DNA of 5,105 bases from UBA4744 sp035282865 (GTDB taxonomy: Bacteria > Actinomycetota > Acidimicrobiia > Spongiisociales > UBA4744): NCBI GenBank assembly GCA_035282865.1, contig DATEVB010000062.1, positions 1 through 5,105 of the forward strand. Reading direction: 5' to 3'. This document shows positions 1 to 5,105 of this stretch, piece by piece. The notes under the pieces were generated by a model. It made no database searches and was not told the DNA's origin. It saw nothing but the letters and a program-made list of their open reading frames with translations. The translations under genes were made by a program, and so were the position numbers. Numbering within the stretch: position 1 is the first letter of the stretch; every line of letters starts with the position of its first letter.

Positions 1-621
1 TCTCATCGCCTCGGCAGCTCGTTCCGGGTCCCGAACCTCCAATGCCTCGAGAATGGTGATGTGGCGCTGTCCCAGCCAATGCAGGTCGATACCCGGCACC
101 GCTGCCGTGACATACGTCCGGGCAAGCGGTTCGAGCATGGACCAGGTTCTCTCGAGTGTCCGGTTGCCGGACGCTCGAACAACGGCCGCATGGAACTCCG
201 TGTTGCTCAGCGCATGTCCGTGAACGTCTCCTGAGTCGGCCCACTTCAGCATGTCCGCAATCAATCTCCGCAGTTCCGCCAGGCTAACCTCGGTGATTCT
301 TGTCGCAGCTAATCGGGCGGCCATAGCCTCCAGTTCGGCACGAACCTCCATGGCTTCCACCAGCTCCCGCTTGCTCGGACGGCGAACCCGCGCACCCCGA
401 TACGCCTGCATCTCTACCACGCCGAGCGTGGCCAGGTCCCGAAGGGCTTCCCGTACCGGCGCCTGGCTGGTGCCGAGCTCACGGGCCACCCGGGTCTCGA
501 CGATGCGCGACCCGGGAGCCAGATCACCTTCCAGGATCCACTGCAGGATCCGGTCCTTGACCTGAGCGCTCAACACGTTGCGCGCCACAGGGTCTGAACG
601 ACGGTCGGCGGGTTTGGTCAT
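1..621 (-). CDS. GntR-family transcriptional regulator, FadR/FCD subfamily (C-terminus cut by window edge)
   Basis: This is a DNA-binding regulator with an N-terminal winged helix-turn-helix and a C-terminal ligand-binding FCD domain. The frame is open from ATG 621 to the left edge, giving 207 visible residues. The family is usually 220-240 aa, so little is missing. The wHTH spans about residues 16-80, with PGSRIVE (36-42) and the GntR signature SQAPVREALRDL (52-63), then the wing YRGARV. The FCD domain starts near residue 88. Its metal-site positions are visible as N140 and H144 in NTEFH and H187 in GQRH; the last expected histidine lies off the edge. N replaces the commoner Asp at 140, a substitution I believe occurs in other FCD proteins. 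No clear Shine-Dalgarno precedes the ATG. The start overlaps the upstream TGA (620-618) as ATGA, so translational coupling is likely. The ligand cannot be told from sequence; many FCD regulators sense carboxylic acids. Confidence 0.93.
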   Translation of the reverse strand, partial: MTKPADRRSDPVARNVLSAQVKDRILQWILEGDLAPGSRIVETRVARELGTSQAPVREALRDLATLGVVEMQAYRGARVRRPSKRELVEAMEVRAELEAMAARLAATRITEVSLAELRRLIADMLKWADSGDVHGHALSNTEFHAAVVRASGNRTLERTWSMLEPLARTYVTAAVPGIDLHWLGQRHITILEALEVRDPERAAEAMR

Positions 622-960
622 GGAGTGAAGAGATCCGAACTGACGACGTCGCCCTCCTTGATCTCCTCAGCGAGGATCTCGAGGATGCCGGTCGAGCCGT
701 TGACCCGCAGGCGGTCACCGGTCTTGATCTCCCGCGTAGTCCCGATCACTGGCTTGATCCCGAACTCACGGGCAGTACCGCCGAGTGCGACACCACGCCG
801 CCCGCGTTGGTGTCGAAGGTCCCAGGAGTACCACAGTTGCCATCAATCAGGGGACCATCGGCGGTGATCCACAAGGAGTCAAGGCAAGAGCAGTGAGCAA
901 TCCGCCTCCCGATTGGGTCGAGCCCGAGAAGGTCGAACGTACGTTTCGGAATCAAGTCCT

Positions 961-985
961 CTATCTTCGATAATCGATCAGATAG
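961..985. promoter_or_regulatory. Imperfect palindrome, candidate operator of the adjacent GntR regulator
   Basis: The outer arms CTATCT (961-966) and AGATAG (980-985) are perfect inverted repeats. The inner arms TCGAT (967-971) and ATCGA (973-977) are also inverted repeats, with a 2-nt bulge (TC) on one side. The element lies immediately downstream of a candidate -10 box and over the expected transcription start of the remnant/GntR unit, a common place for an autoregulatory operator. Assigning it to this regulator is inference. Confidence 0.35.
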
Positions 986-1015
986 AGCATACGAACCTAC
1001 ATATGGTTCCGTCAA
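986..1015 (-). promoter_or_regulatory. Candidate sigma70-type promoter for the remnant and GntR gene
   Basis: On the minus strand, TTGACG (1015-1010) is followed by an 18-nt spacer and TATGCT (991-986). These match the TTGACA/TATAAT consensus at five and four of six positions. The stretch is distinctly more AT-rich than its surroundings. Transcription would start near 979, inside the palindrome at 961-985. If this is the real promoter, TTG 1015 cannot be the start codon of the remnant gene. Confidence 0.4.
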
Positions 1016-1056
1016 CCCGAACTCGAGATTGATGTCCGCCTGGTCTATGTCGGTGA

Positions 1057-2055
1057 CTAGGGGCGCGGGATCGGCAGGTACGCGATGGGCAACTCGATGC
1101 GAAGCTCTTCCGGGACAAGACAGACACTATCGGTGCAGGCTTGGTAGCCGATCCGGATCACCAGAGCGGCGTCCCCGGCCGCTTCGTCGGAGAAGTAGAA
1201 CGGGATCTTGGCATCCACGATTCCCTCGACGACCGAGAACTCCTCGGTCAACCCCTCCACCCGGAACGGTCTCCCGGCCGGCAACGCGGTGACTTCGGCG
1301 GTCAGCGTGGGATCCTGGTCGATCTGCACCCGCAGTGGCACGTAGCCCTCGGCGAGGGGTGGCACGTACAGGTGGTAGCCGTCGAGGACCTCGATGCGCA
1401 CGTGGGCGTACAGGCGCTGCCCCGGGAAGAATGTCGCCTCGTCCAACCACGCCGTCACCCCGACCCCAGGTCCGGTGGCGATGCCCGACACCGCCGGAGC
1501 CAGCTCCTCGCCGGTCAGGTCGGCAAGCAACACCGAACCCGATGGACGAACCCGGTGGCTGCGATCGAACTTCTTCTCGATGACGACTCCATCCTCATCG
1601 AGGAGGAAAACGCCCGGGAAAGGAACCCGGTCGTGCCGGGCTGCGAACACCAGACCCCACGCCGCCACCTCGTCAGCGATCGTACGGTTGAGCATCCCCA
1701 AACGTTCCATCTCCACGCTGCCGACGTCGGCCAGCAGGTCGTAGGCGATGCCGAACTCCGTGGCGAACCGGGCCAGGGTAGCTACCGGGTCGTAACTGAT
1801 GGCGGCGACAAAGACGTCCTCCCGCTCCGCCGCCGTTCGCTGCAACTCGACCAGCTGCCCCCGGCACCAGGGTCACCAGTCGGCGCTGCGATGGACGACT
1901 ACCAGCCCGCGCCGGTTGCCCCGGGACTCATGGAGGTCGATCAGGTCACCGTGCTGGTTGGGCAATATCAGCTCCGGGAACCGCTGGCCCACCGGAGGCC
2001 CCACCAGATCGAAATCAACCTCCGGCAGCGGGTGATCGGCTGGAATGAGCGGCAC
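1057..2055 (-). CDS. Selenocysteine-containing peroxiredoxin-like (AhpC/TSA) protein fused to a DsbD N-terminal-like domain
   Basis: This is probably a thiol/selenol oxidoreductase of 332 aa. Reading in one frame from GTG 2055 crosses TGA at 1875-1873 and ends at TAG 1059-1057. Domain 1 (about 15-175) is thioredoxin-fold: FPELILPNQHGDLIDL (26-41), LVVVHRSADW (51-60), Sec61 (TGA), P62, W63, C64, QLVELQ, then PFPGVFLLDEDG (145-156). Cys homologues have W-C-P-[FYW]-C here, so TGA sits exactly on the reactive cysteine, giving U-x-x-C. Domain 2 (about 195-325) resembles DsbD-N: FPGQRLYAHV, then YQACTDSVC with C307 and C312. No signal peptide or membrane segment is seen, so a cytoplasmic location is suggested, though DsbD-N normally works outside the membrane. 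GTG 2055 is chosen because AGGAG (2065-2061) lies 5 nt upstream; GTG 2082 lacks such a site. TGA is a true stop in four other genes here, which argues against code reassignment. The alternatives are a Cys-to-stop mutation or sequencing error. A candidate SECIS follows the TGA. Confidence 0.88.
1832..1872 (-). promoter_or_regulatory. Candidate bacterial SECIS element downstream of the Sec TGA
   Basis: In the mRNA, GCAGCU (1858-1853) pairs with AGUUGC (1847-1842) over six pairs, including one G-U, and closes a 5-nt loop GGUCG (1852-1848). The loop starts 21 nt after the UGA. In E. coli fdhF the comparable GGUCU begins about 19 nt after its UGA. Below an internal loop, GCCG (1865-1862) pairs with CGGC (1835-1832). 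A G in the first loop positions, a GGU-type loop and this distance are the known marks of bacterial SECIS elements read by SelB. The fold was done by eye, without an energy calculation. Confidence 0.7.
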
Positions 2056-2285
2056 GGCGACTCCTGGGTCTGTGGGAACCACATGCTAGAGAACTCGATG
2101 TCCTTCGGGTCGGTCCATGCTGCAGGGCGGACAACGCAGATGCGAACACACGAGATGCCAGAAATGGATGGGTCGACCGGATGGCGTGTAGTGTCGGCCG
2201 GGGTGTTAACCGCAGCGCCATGTGATCGGGGAACGGGTCGAGCGTGCGGGTAGGCGCTCGGGGATTGGTTTCAGGAGGAACAGCC
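2056..2285. other. Divergent intergenic region between the selenoprotein and deacetylase genes
   Basis: About 230 bases separate the two divergent starts. It contains the Shine-Dalgarno of each gene (AGGAG 2065-2061 on the minus strand and AGGAGG 2273-2278 on the plus strand). It also holds a 6-bp inverted repeat, CGAGCG/CGCTCG (2239-2244 and 2255-2260), in the deacetylase leader. I found no convincing -35/-10 pair in either direction and no small gene. Confidence 0.5.
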
Positions 2286-3155
2286 ATGACGGACCACAGG
2301 AACCCCAAGGCCGCGTATCTCCCGATCGGAGACCGTGAACCTCTTCACCTTCCGGATGGGGCCCGTCTGGCAGTGTGGGTGGTCGTGAACGTGGAGGTGT
2401 GGGACTTCCGGTCTCCCCTCCCCCGCACCCTGCTTCCATACCCCCAGGGTGCGCCGGTTGTACCGGATGTCGCCAACTACGGGTGGTTCGACTACGGGCT
2501 GCGGGTGGGGATCTGGAGGCTGAAGGACGTTCTGGACGGGCAGGGGATCCGGGCAACGATGAGTCTGAACGGGGTCCTGTGCGAGGCATATCCCCAAGTG
2601 GTGGCCGAGTGCGTCGCCAGCGACTGGGAGCTGATGGGCCACAACTACATCCAGCAGGTGATGAGCAAAGAGCCCGACGAGCGTGCCGCCATCCGCAAGA
2701 CCAAACAACTACTCGAAGAGGCATCCGGCAAACCGATGCGGGGGTGGATCGGTCCCGGACTGTCGGAAACGGATGCCACCCTTGATCTCCTGGTCGAGGC
2801 GGGCGTCGAATACGTGGCCGACTGGGTGAACGACGATCTGCCTTACCGGCTCAAAACGACCAGCGGGGTGCTGCATGCGCTGCCCTACAGCCTGGAGATC
2901 AACGACATCGTCCTGCATCTGGTCCAGCAGCGCCCGTCGCCCGAGCTTTTCGAACGGACCCGTGACCAGTTCGATACGTTGTACGAGGAGAGCGCCCAGG
3001 GGGCGAGGGTGATGTGTGTGGCGGTCCACCCGTACGTGTCGGGGGTGGGTCATCGCATCAAGTACTTCCGCCAGATCTTCGACTACATGCGAGAGCACGA
3101 CGGTGTCGCGTTCATGACCGGCGAGGAGATCCTGGACTGGTACCTGGGAACCTGA
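2286..3155 (+). CDS. Polysaccharide deacetylase family protein, PuuE (cofactor-free allantoinase)-like
   Basis: This is a 289-aa protein with the NodB-homology TIM-barrel-like fold, closest by eye to the PuuE-like branch that acts on C-N bonds (amide or cyclic amide hydrolysis). Visible motifs are VVNVEVW (33-39) at motif 1, ELMGHNYIQQ (115-124) at motif 2, MRGWIGPGLSET (151-162), DWVNDDLPY (179-187), PYSLEIND (200-207), HPYVSGVGHR (248-257) and FMTGEEILDWY near the end. The classical metal-binding set of true polysaccharide deacetylases (TFDDG and H-x3-H) is not conserved: V-E-V replaces the Asp pair and only H119 remains in motif 2. That is typical of the PuuE-like group. No signal peptide is seen, so it is probably cytoplasmic and polysaccharide is an unlikely substrate. 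The start is set at ATG 2286, with AGGAGG seven bases upstream; an in-frame GTG at 2244 has no such support. It is transcribed divergently from the selenoprotein gene. The actual substrate is unknown. Confidence 0.9.
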   Translation: MTDHRNPKAAYLPIGDREPLHLPDGARLAVWVVVNVEVWDFRSPLPRTLLPYPQGAPVVPDVANYGWFDYGLRVGIWRLKDVLDGQGIRATMSLNGVLCEAYPQVVAECVASDWELMGHNYIQQVMSKEPDERAAIRKTKQLLEEASGKPMRGWIGPGLSETDATLDLLVEAGVEYVADWVNDDLPYRLKTTSGVLHALPYSLEINDIVLHLVQQRPSPELFERTRDQFDTLYEESAQGARVMCVAVHPYVSGVGHRIKYFRQIFDYMREHDGVAFMTGEEILDWYLGT

Positions 3156-3398
3156 TCTCGCCCGCCCGGGCCGACCCAACCCCGCCGAGATCGCACTGGT
3201 CTACGCCCCACGTGCGCCTCTTGGGCGACGTCGAGGACCAGACCTCTAGGTGTGGGATGGAACTCCAAACCACAACTTCCGCATGAACAGTCCATCACGA
3301 GCCAACTTCCTTGCCGGCCGACCCGCCCGGAAACGGTGCAGATTGGCAATTGGCCTGTTCGATACTGGACCGGTTGGGCTTCTGCCTACACTCCCTTC
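3156..3398 (+). other. Intergenic spacer with inverted repeats, possible terminator of the deacetylase gene
   Basis: The stretch begins with a 7-bp inverted repeat overlapping the deacetylase stop (GATCTCG 3154-3160, CGAGATC 3186-3192), which encloses the GC palindrome GCCCGGGC. A second 6-bp pair is CTGGTC (3196-3201) and GACCAG (3236-3241). Neither is followed by a T run, so a factor-independent terminator is not shown. The rest could be 5' leader or an N-terminal extension of the next gene. I see no separate gene. Confidence 0.3.
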
Positions 3399-3923
3399 GT
3401 GACTGCAGGACTCGGCGCCCTCCTCGTCTTCGTTATGCGCGTCACCGACGTCTCCATTGGATCGATGCGGATCGTGATGCTGGTGAGGGGCCGCAAATGG
3501 ATCGCCGGCGTGCTCGGCTTCTTTGAATCGCTGGTGTGGGTTCTGGCGGCGGGATTGGTGCTCACCAACATGGACAGCCCGCTGCGCATCATTGCCTTCG
3601 CGGCGGGTTTCGCCACCGGCACCGTCCTGGGTGGGACGGTCGAGGGATGGATCGCCATGGGGCAAAGCGTGCTCCGGGTGATCACACCGGTGAACACGCC
3701 GGAAATCGCCCCCGCTCTGAGACAAGCGGGATTCGGCGTGACCGTGCTCAACGCCGAGGGCAGAAACGGGGAGGTCCAGCTGGCCTTCACCGTCGTGCCG
3801 CGCCGCCGCAACACCGAGGTGCTCTCGATCGTTCATCGCCTCAACCCGGACGCCTTCGTTACGCTCGAAGACGTGTCGACACCGGAACTCAGGTTGATGA
3901 GGAGCTCCCGGGTTCGCAAGTAG
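3399..3923 (+). CDS. DUF5698/DUF2179 family (UPF0316, YebE-like) membrane protein
   Basis: This is a small integral membrane protein of unknown function, 174 aa with the chosen start and close to the family's usual length. Three hydrophobic segments are visible: about 3-28 (ALLVFVMRVTDVSIGSMRIV), 33-57 (WIAGVLGFFESLVWVLAAGL) and 61-87 (IIAFAAGFATGTVLGGTVEG). The family hallmarks R-x-TDVS-x-G-x-R, GFFES-x-VW and GFATGT-x-G are present. The cytosolic tail looks like DUF2179: PALRQAGFGVTV (105-116), FTVVPRRRN (130-138) and DAFVTLEDVS (151-160). GTG 3399 is preferred because relatives begin about ten residues before the R-x-TDVS motif. No Shine-Dalgarno is seen there. Longer in-frame options are GTG 3336 and GTG 3252, but their extra residues look non-conserved. 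It ends at TAG, convergent with the SRPBCC gene 80 bases on. Confidence 0.85.
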   Translation: MTAGLGALLVFVMRVTDVSIGSMRIVMLVRGRKWIAGVLGFFESLVWVLAAGLVLTNMDSPLRIIAFAAGFATGTVLGGTVEGWIAMGQSVLRVITPVNTPEIAPALRQAGFGVTVLNAEGRNGEVQLAFTVVPRRRNTEVLSIVHRLNPDAFVTLEDVSTPELRLMRSSRVRK

Positions 3924-3929
3924 TACACC

Positions 3930-3959
3930 ACGTCGGAAAGGCCTCAAGAAACCGGACGT
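3930..3959. terminator. Possible bidirectional hairpin between convergent genes
   Basis: ACGTCGG (3930-3936) and CCGGACGT (3952-3959) pair with one bulged C and enclose a 15-nt loop. It lies between the ends of the DUF5698 gene (+) and the SRPBCC gene (-), where a shared terminator would be expected. There is no T tract on either side, so the call is weak. A perfect GC palindrome, CGGGCGCCCG (3989-3998), lies nearer the SRPBCC stop. Confidence 0.25.
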
Positions 3960-4003
3960 TCAGCGGGAACATCTCCCCGTGATCACACCGGGCGCCCGTA
4001 TGG

Positions 4004-4483
4004 TCAGCCGGCGAGCAACTCGTCCAGGCGCTCGTAGCCCTCCCGGACGCCTTCCTCCATACCGCTGGCGAGGAAGGCGTCACGGCCCTCGAAGGTGTCG
4101 ACCAGCGACGTAACGGTGAGCCGAGTGCGGCCGTCGCCGAGGTCTTCGAGCACGAGGCGCTCCAGGGCTACGCCGTCGGGGGCACCCTCGAAGGTGAAGG
4201 TCTGAACGATCAGCTCCGAGGGGCGCACCTCGTGGAAGCAGCCGTGGAAGCCGAACTCGTTGCCGTCGCCGATCATCACGTAGCGATACGACCCACCGGT
4301 CCGGCAGTCGTAGTAGTCGACCCGCATCTCGAGGCGCCGTGGGCCGAGCCATTGGGCGACGAGTACGGGGTCGGTGTGGGCCCGGAAGACCTTCTCAGGC
4401 GGGGCGTCGAACTCGCGGGTGATCCGGACGAAGGGGACGTCCGGGTCGGCGGTGATCACGGTCGGGTGGGTGCTGGTGGTCAT
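4004..4483 (-). CDS. SRPBCC / AHSA1-domain protein
   Basis: This is a 159-aa single-domain protein of the Bet v 1/START-like superfamily (activator of Hsp90 ATPase homologue 1 type), which forms a hydrophobic cavity for small ligands. Motifs are VRITREFDAPPEKVFRAHTD (19-38) at the N-terminus, WLGPRRLEMRVDYYD (45-59), GGSYRYVM (63-70), the strand ELIVQTFTFEG (90-100), TRLTVTS (120-126) and the C-terminal helix GMEEGVREGYERLDELLAG (141-159). The start is ATG 4483, with AGGAG seven bases upstream; reading further upstream in frame only repeats the ArsR gene in a shadow frame. The ATG overlaps the ArsR stop as ATGA. ArsR plus AHSA1 pairs are widespread, with the SRPBCC protein controlled by its partner repressor. 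The ligand and physiological role are unknown. Confidence 0.92.
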   Translation of the reverse strand: MTTSTHPTVITADPDVPFVRITREFDAPPEKVFRAHTDPVLVAQWLGPRRLEMRVDYYDCRTGGSYRYVMIGDGNEFGFHGCFHEVRPSELIVQTFTFEGAPDGVALERLVLEDLGDGRTRLTVTSLVDTFEGRDAFLASGMEEGVREGYERLDELLAG

Positions 4484-4848
4484 CGTGGTGCTCCTGTCTG
4501 AGGTGGTGTTGGGGTGGGTTCGATGTCGTCGGGCATCGTCTGGAGAAGGTCGTCGAGGCGCCGGTAGCGCTCCTCCGCTTGGCGCCGGTAGCGCTCGATC
4601 CACTTGGTCATGAGGTCGAAAACCCCTGCTTCGAGGTGGGCGGGACGGCGCTGGGCCTCTCGGGAGCGGCCCACCAGCCCGGCGTCTTCGAGCACCTTGA
4701 GGTGCTTGGAGACTGCCTGGACGGTCACGTCGTAGGGCGCGGCGAGCTCGTTGACGGTGGCATCGCCGACGGCGAGCCTCGCCACGATGTCGCGCCGGGT
4801 GGGGTCGGCCAGGGCCGAGAACACCCGAGAGAGCGGATCAGCAGCCAA
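4480..4848 (-). CDS. ArsR-family helix-turn-helix repressor
   Basis: This is a 122-aa winged-helix transcription factor, presumably autoregulatory and controlling the downstream SRPBCC gene. The core FSALADPTRRDIVARL (10-25) is followed by the HTH: TVNELAAPYDVTVQAVSKHL (31-50) and KVLEDAGLVGRSREAQRRP (51-69). A C-terminal helix follows (FDLMTKWIERYRRQAEERYRRLDDLL), then a Pro/Thr-rich tail. It has no cysteines, so it cannot be a thiolate metal sensor of the ArsR/SmtB kind; it looks like the SdpR-type branch commonly paired with AHSA1 proteins. The start is TTG 4848, with AGGAGG (4862-4857 region) about seven bases upstream. The TGA (4482-4480) overlaps the ATG of the SRPBCC gene. Two palindromes upstream are its likely operators. 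Confidence 0.93.
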   Translation of the reverse strand: MAADPLSRVFSALADPTRRDIVARLAVGDATVNELAAPYDVTVQAVSKHLKVLEDAGLVGRSREAQRRPAHLEAGVFDLMTKWIERYRRQAEERYRRLDDLLQTMPDDIEPTPTPPQTGAPR

Positions 4849-4860
4849 CAGCCTTCCTCC

Positions 4861-4888
4861 TTGTGTTCAACCATTTGGTTGAACACAA
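4861..4888. promoter_or_regulatory. Operator 1: perfect 12-bp-arm palindrome upstream of the ArsR gene
   Basis: The arms TTGTGTTCAACC and GGTTGAACACAA are perfectly inverted around a 4-nt centre, ATTT. It begins just upstream of the ArsR Shine-Dalgarno and overlaps the end of the -10 box and the expected transcription start. It shares the core CAAC-N6-GTTG with operator 2, whose centre is 45 bp away. An ArsR dimer is the obvious binder (inference). Confidence 0.75.
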
Positions 4889-4915
4889 GCTAGAGCCCGG
4901 GAGGGCCGTTGTCAA
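4887..4915 (-). promoter_or_regulatory. Sigma70-type promoter of the ArsR-SRPBCC operon
   Basis: On the minus strand there is a perfect TTGACA -35 (4915-4910), a 17-bp spacer and TAGCTT as a weak -10 (4892-4887). The -35 lies inside operator 2, and the start of transcription (about 4880) lies inside operator 1. Repressor bound at either site would block RNA polymerase. Confidence 0.6.
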
Positions 4916-4930
4916 CCAGTTAGTTGATAA
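4909..4930. promoter_or_regulatory. Operator 2: second, degenerate copy of the ArsR palindrome
   Basis: TTGTCAAC and GTTGATAA are inverted with one mismatch around CAGTTA. The core TCAACCA-N-TT-N-GTTGA is shared with operator 1 at identical half-site spacing. It overlaps the -35 box of the operon promoter. Confidence 0.6.
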
Positions 4931-5105
4931 AGGTCGGCGGTCGACCACTAGCTGGATTCTCAGTGCGTGTTATCGCCGGTCATACGCCCTTGCCCACCTG
5001 CTCGTCATCGAACATTCCCAGACCCATACAACAGCGACGTCGCACTTCGGCGGTTCCGGCCTGGCCTTGGAATCGCCGGGGCCTACTCGTGTTGTTCCGT
5101 TGGAC
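4931..5105. other. Unassigned right-edge region
   Basis: No recognisable gene. Two minus-strand frames are open to the right edge. One ends at TGA 4982-4980 with the tail MGLGMFDDEQVGKGV; the other runs on to a stop further left. Two plus-strand frames are also open. None shows a family motif, so the end of a gene entering from the right is possible but not shown. Confidence 0.4.

Larger units (their letters stand above)
618..1015 (-). pseudogene. Frameshifted remnant of a PEP-utilising enzyme mobile (phospho-His swivelling) domain
   Basis: The downstream part (about 811-618) matches the end of the PEP-utiliser mobile domain found in PEP synthase, pyruvate phosphate dikinase and rifampicin phosphotransferase. 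It has TNAGGVVSHSAVL with the phosphorylatable His (codon 787-785), then AREFGIKPVIGT, KTGDRLRVNG and a short tail ending at TGA 620-618. The two halves lie in different frames. After GTA the sequence reads CTGCCCGTGAG, where an A-V-L-A-R-E reading needs one extra base, so a single base seems lost near 773-776. The site is not a recognisable -1 slippery sequence, so mutation or sequencing error is more likely than programmed frameshifting. The open frame upstream to TTG 1015 is not recognisable as the expected N-terminal half of the domain and has no good ribosome site, so the 5' boundary is arbitrary. The stop overlaps the regulator's ATG. It could be an intact small protein if the frameshift is an error. 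Confidence 0.6.

Noticed and set aside
770..780. Programmed ribosomal frameshift in the mobile-domain gene
   Set aside because: No X-XXY-YYZ slippery heptamer or clear stimulatory structure is seen at the junction, and the N-terminal half is also degraded, so decay or a sequencing error is simpler.
1873..2082. Reading the 69-codon N-terminal part as a separate short gene ending at TGA
   Set aside because: It would stop in the middle of the active-site motif, and the same frame continues with the rest of the fold.
2056..2082. GTG 2082 as the start of the selenoprotein gene
   Set aside because: It adds nine residues without a good ribosome site; GTG 2055 has AGGAG at ideal spacing.
1141..2253. 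Long plus-strand open frame (370 codons) opposite the selenoprotein gene
   Set aside because: Its translation is low-complexity and shows no family motif, while the opposite strand encodes clear redoxin and DsbD-N-like domains. It is an antisense shadow of GC-rich coding sequence.
3246..3947. Minus-strand open frame of 233 codons opposite the DUF5698 gene
   Set aside because: It is rich in His, Arg and Asp with no motif. The plus strand carries the recognisable membrane protein.
4484..4603. N-terminal extension of the SRPBCC protein to 4603
   Set aside because: It lies inside the ArsR coding region, is not family-like, and ATG 4483 has its own Shine-Dalgarno and ATGA overlap.
1..5105. CRISPR arrays, tRNA genes, insertion sequences, attachment sites
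   Set aside because: I saw no repeated spacer structure, cloverleaf with a CCA end, transposase motif or flanking terminal repeats in this window.

Overview
This window is about 5.1 kb of GC-rich bacterial DNA. GTG and TTG starts are frequent and genes are closely packed, which suggests an actinobacterial or similar high-GC environmental lineage. The window has no rRNA or other marker gene, so this placement is an inference. Four genes end in TGA, so TGA is a normal stop codon here. That matters for the main finding.

Left block, minus strand, 2055 to 1. The first gene (2055-1057) is a peroxiredoxin/AhpC-TSA-like protein with an in-frame TGA at the position of its redox cysteine (SADW-TGA-P-W-C). 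Reading continues in the same frame for 271 more codons. A compact hairpin with a GGU-type loop begins about 14 nt after the TGA, as expected for a bacterial SECIS. I read the gene as a 332-residue selenoprotein with a U-x-x-C active site fused to a C-terminal DsbD-N-like domain carrying its own C-x4-C pair. Downstream lies a decayed, frameshifted remnant of a PEP-utilising enzyme mobile (phospho-histidine) domain (618-1015). Its stop overlaps the start of a GntR/FCD-family regulator (621 to beyond the left edge) as ATGA. A sigma70-like promoter and an imperfect palindrome at 961-1015 may drive and control this second pair.

Middle block, plus strand. A PuuE-like polysaccharide deacetylase family protein (2286-3155) has a strong Shine-Dalgarno and is transcribed divergently from the selenoprotein gene. 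It is followed by a DUF5698/DUF2179-type small membrane protein (3399-3923).

Right block, minus strand, 4848 to 4004. This is a classic two-gene unit: an ArsR-family repressor (4848-4480) overlapping by ATGA an AHSA1/SRPBCC protein (4483-4004). Upstream is a well-formed control region. It has a TTGACA -35 box, a 17-bp spacer and a weak -10, with one palindromic operator over the -35 and a related one over the start of transcription. The last ~175 bases (4931-5105) hold no gene I can name.

The most notable element is the apparent selenocysteine redoxin-DsbD-N fusion with its SECIS. It implies that the host carries selA/selB/selC/selD elsewhere.
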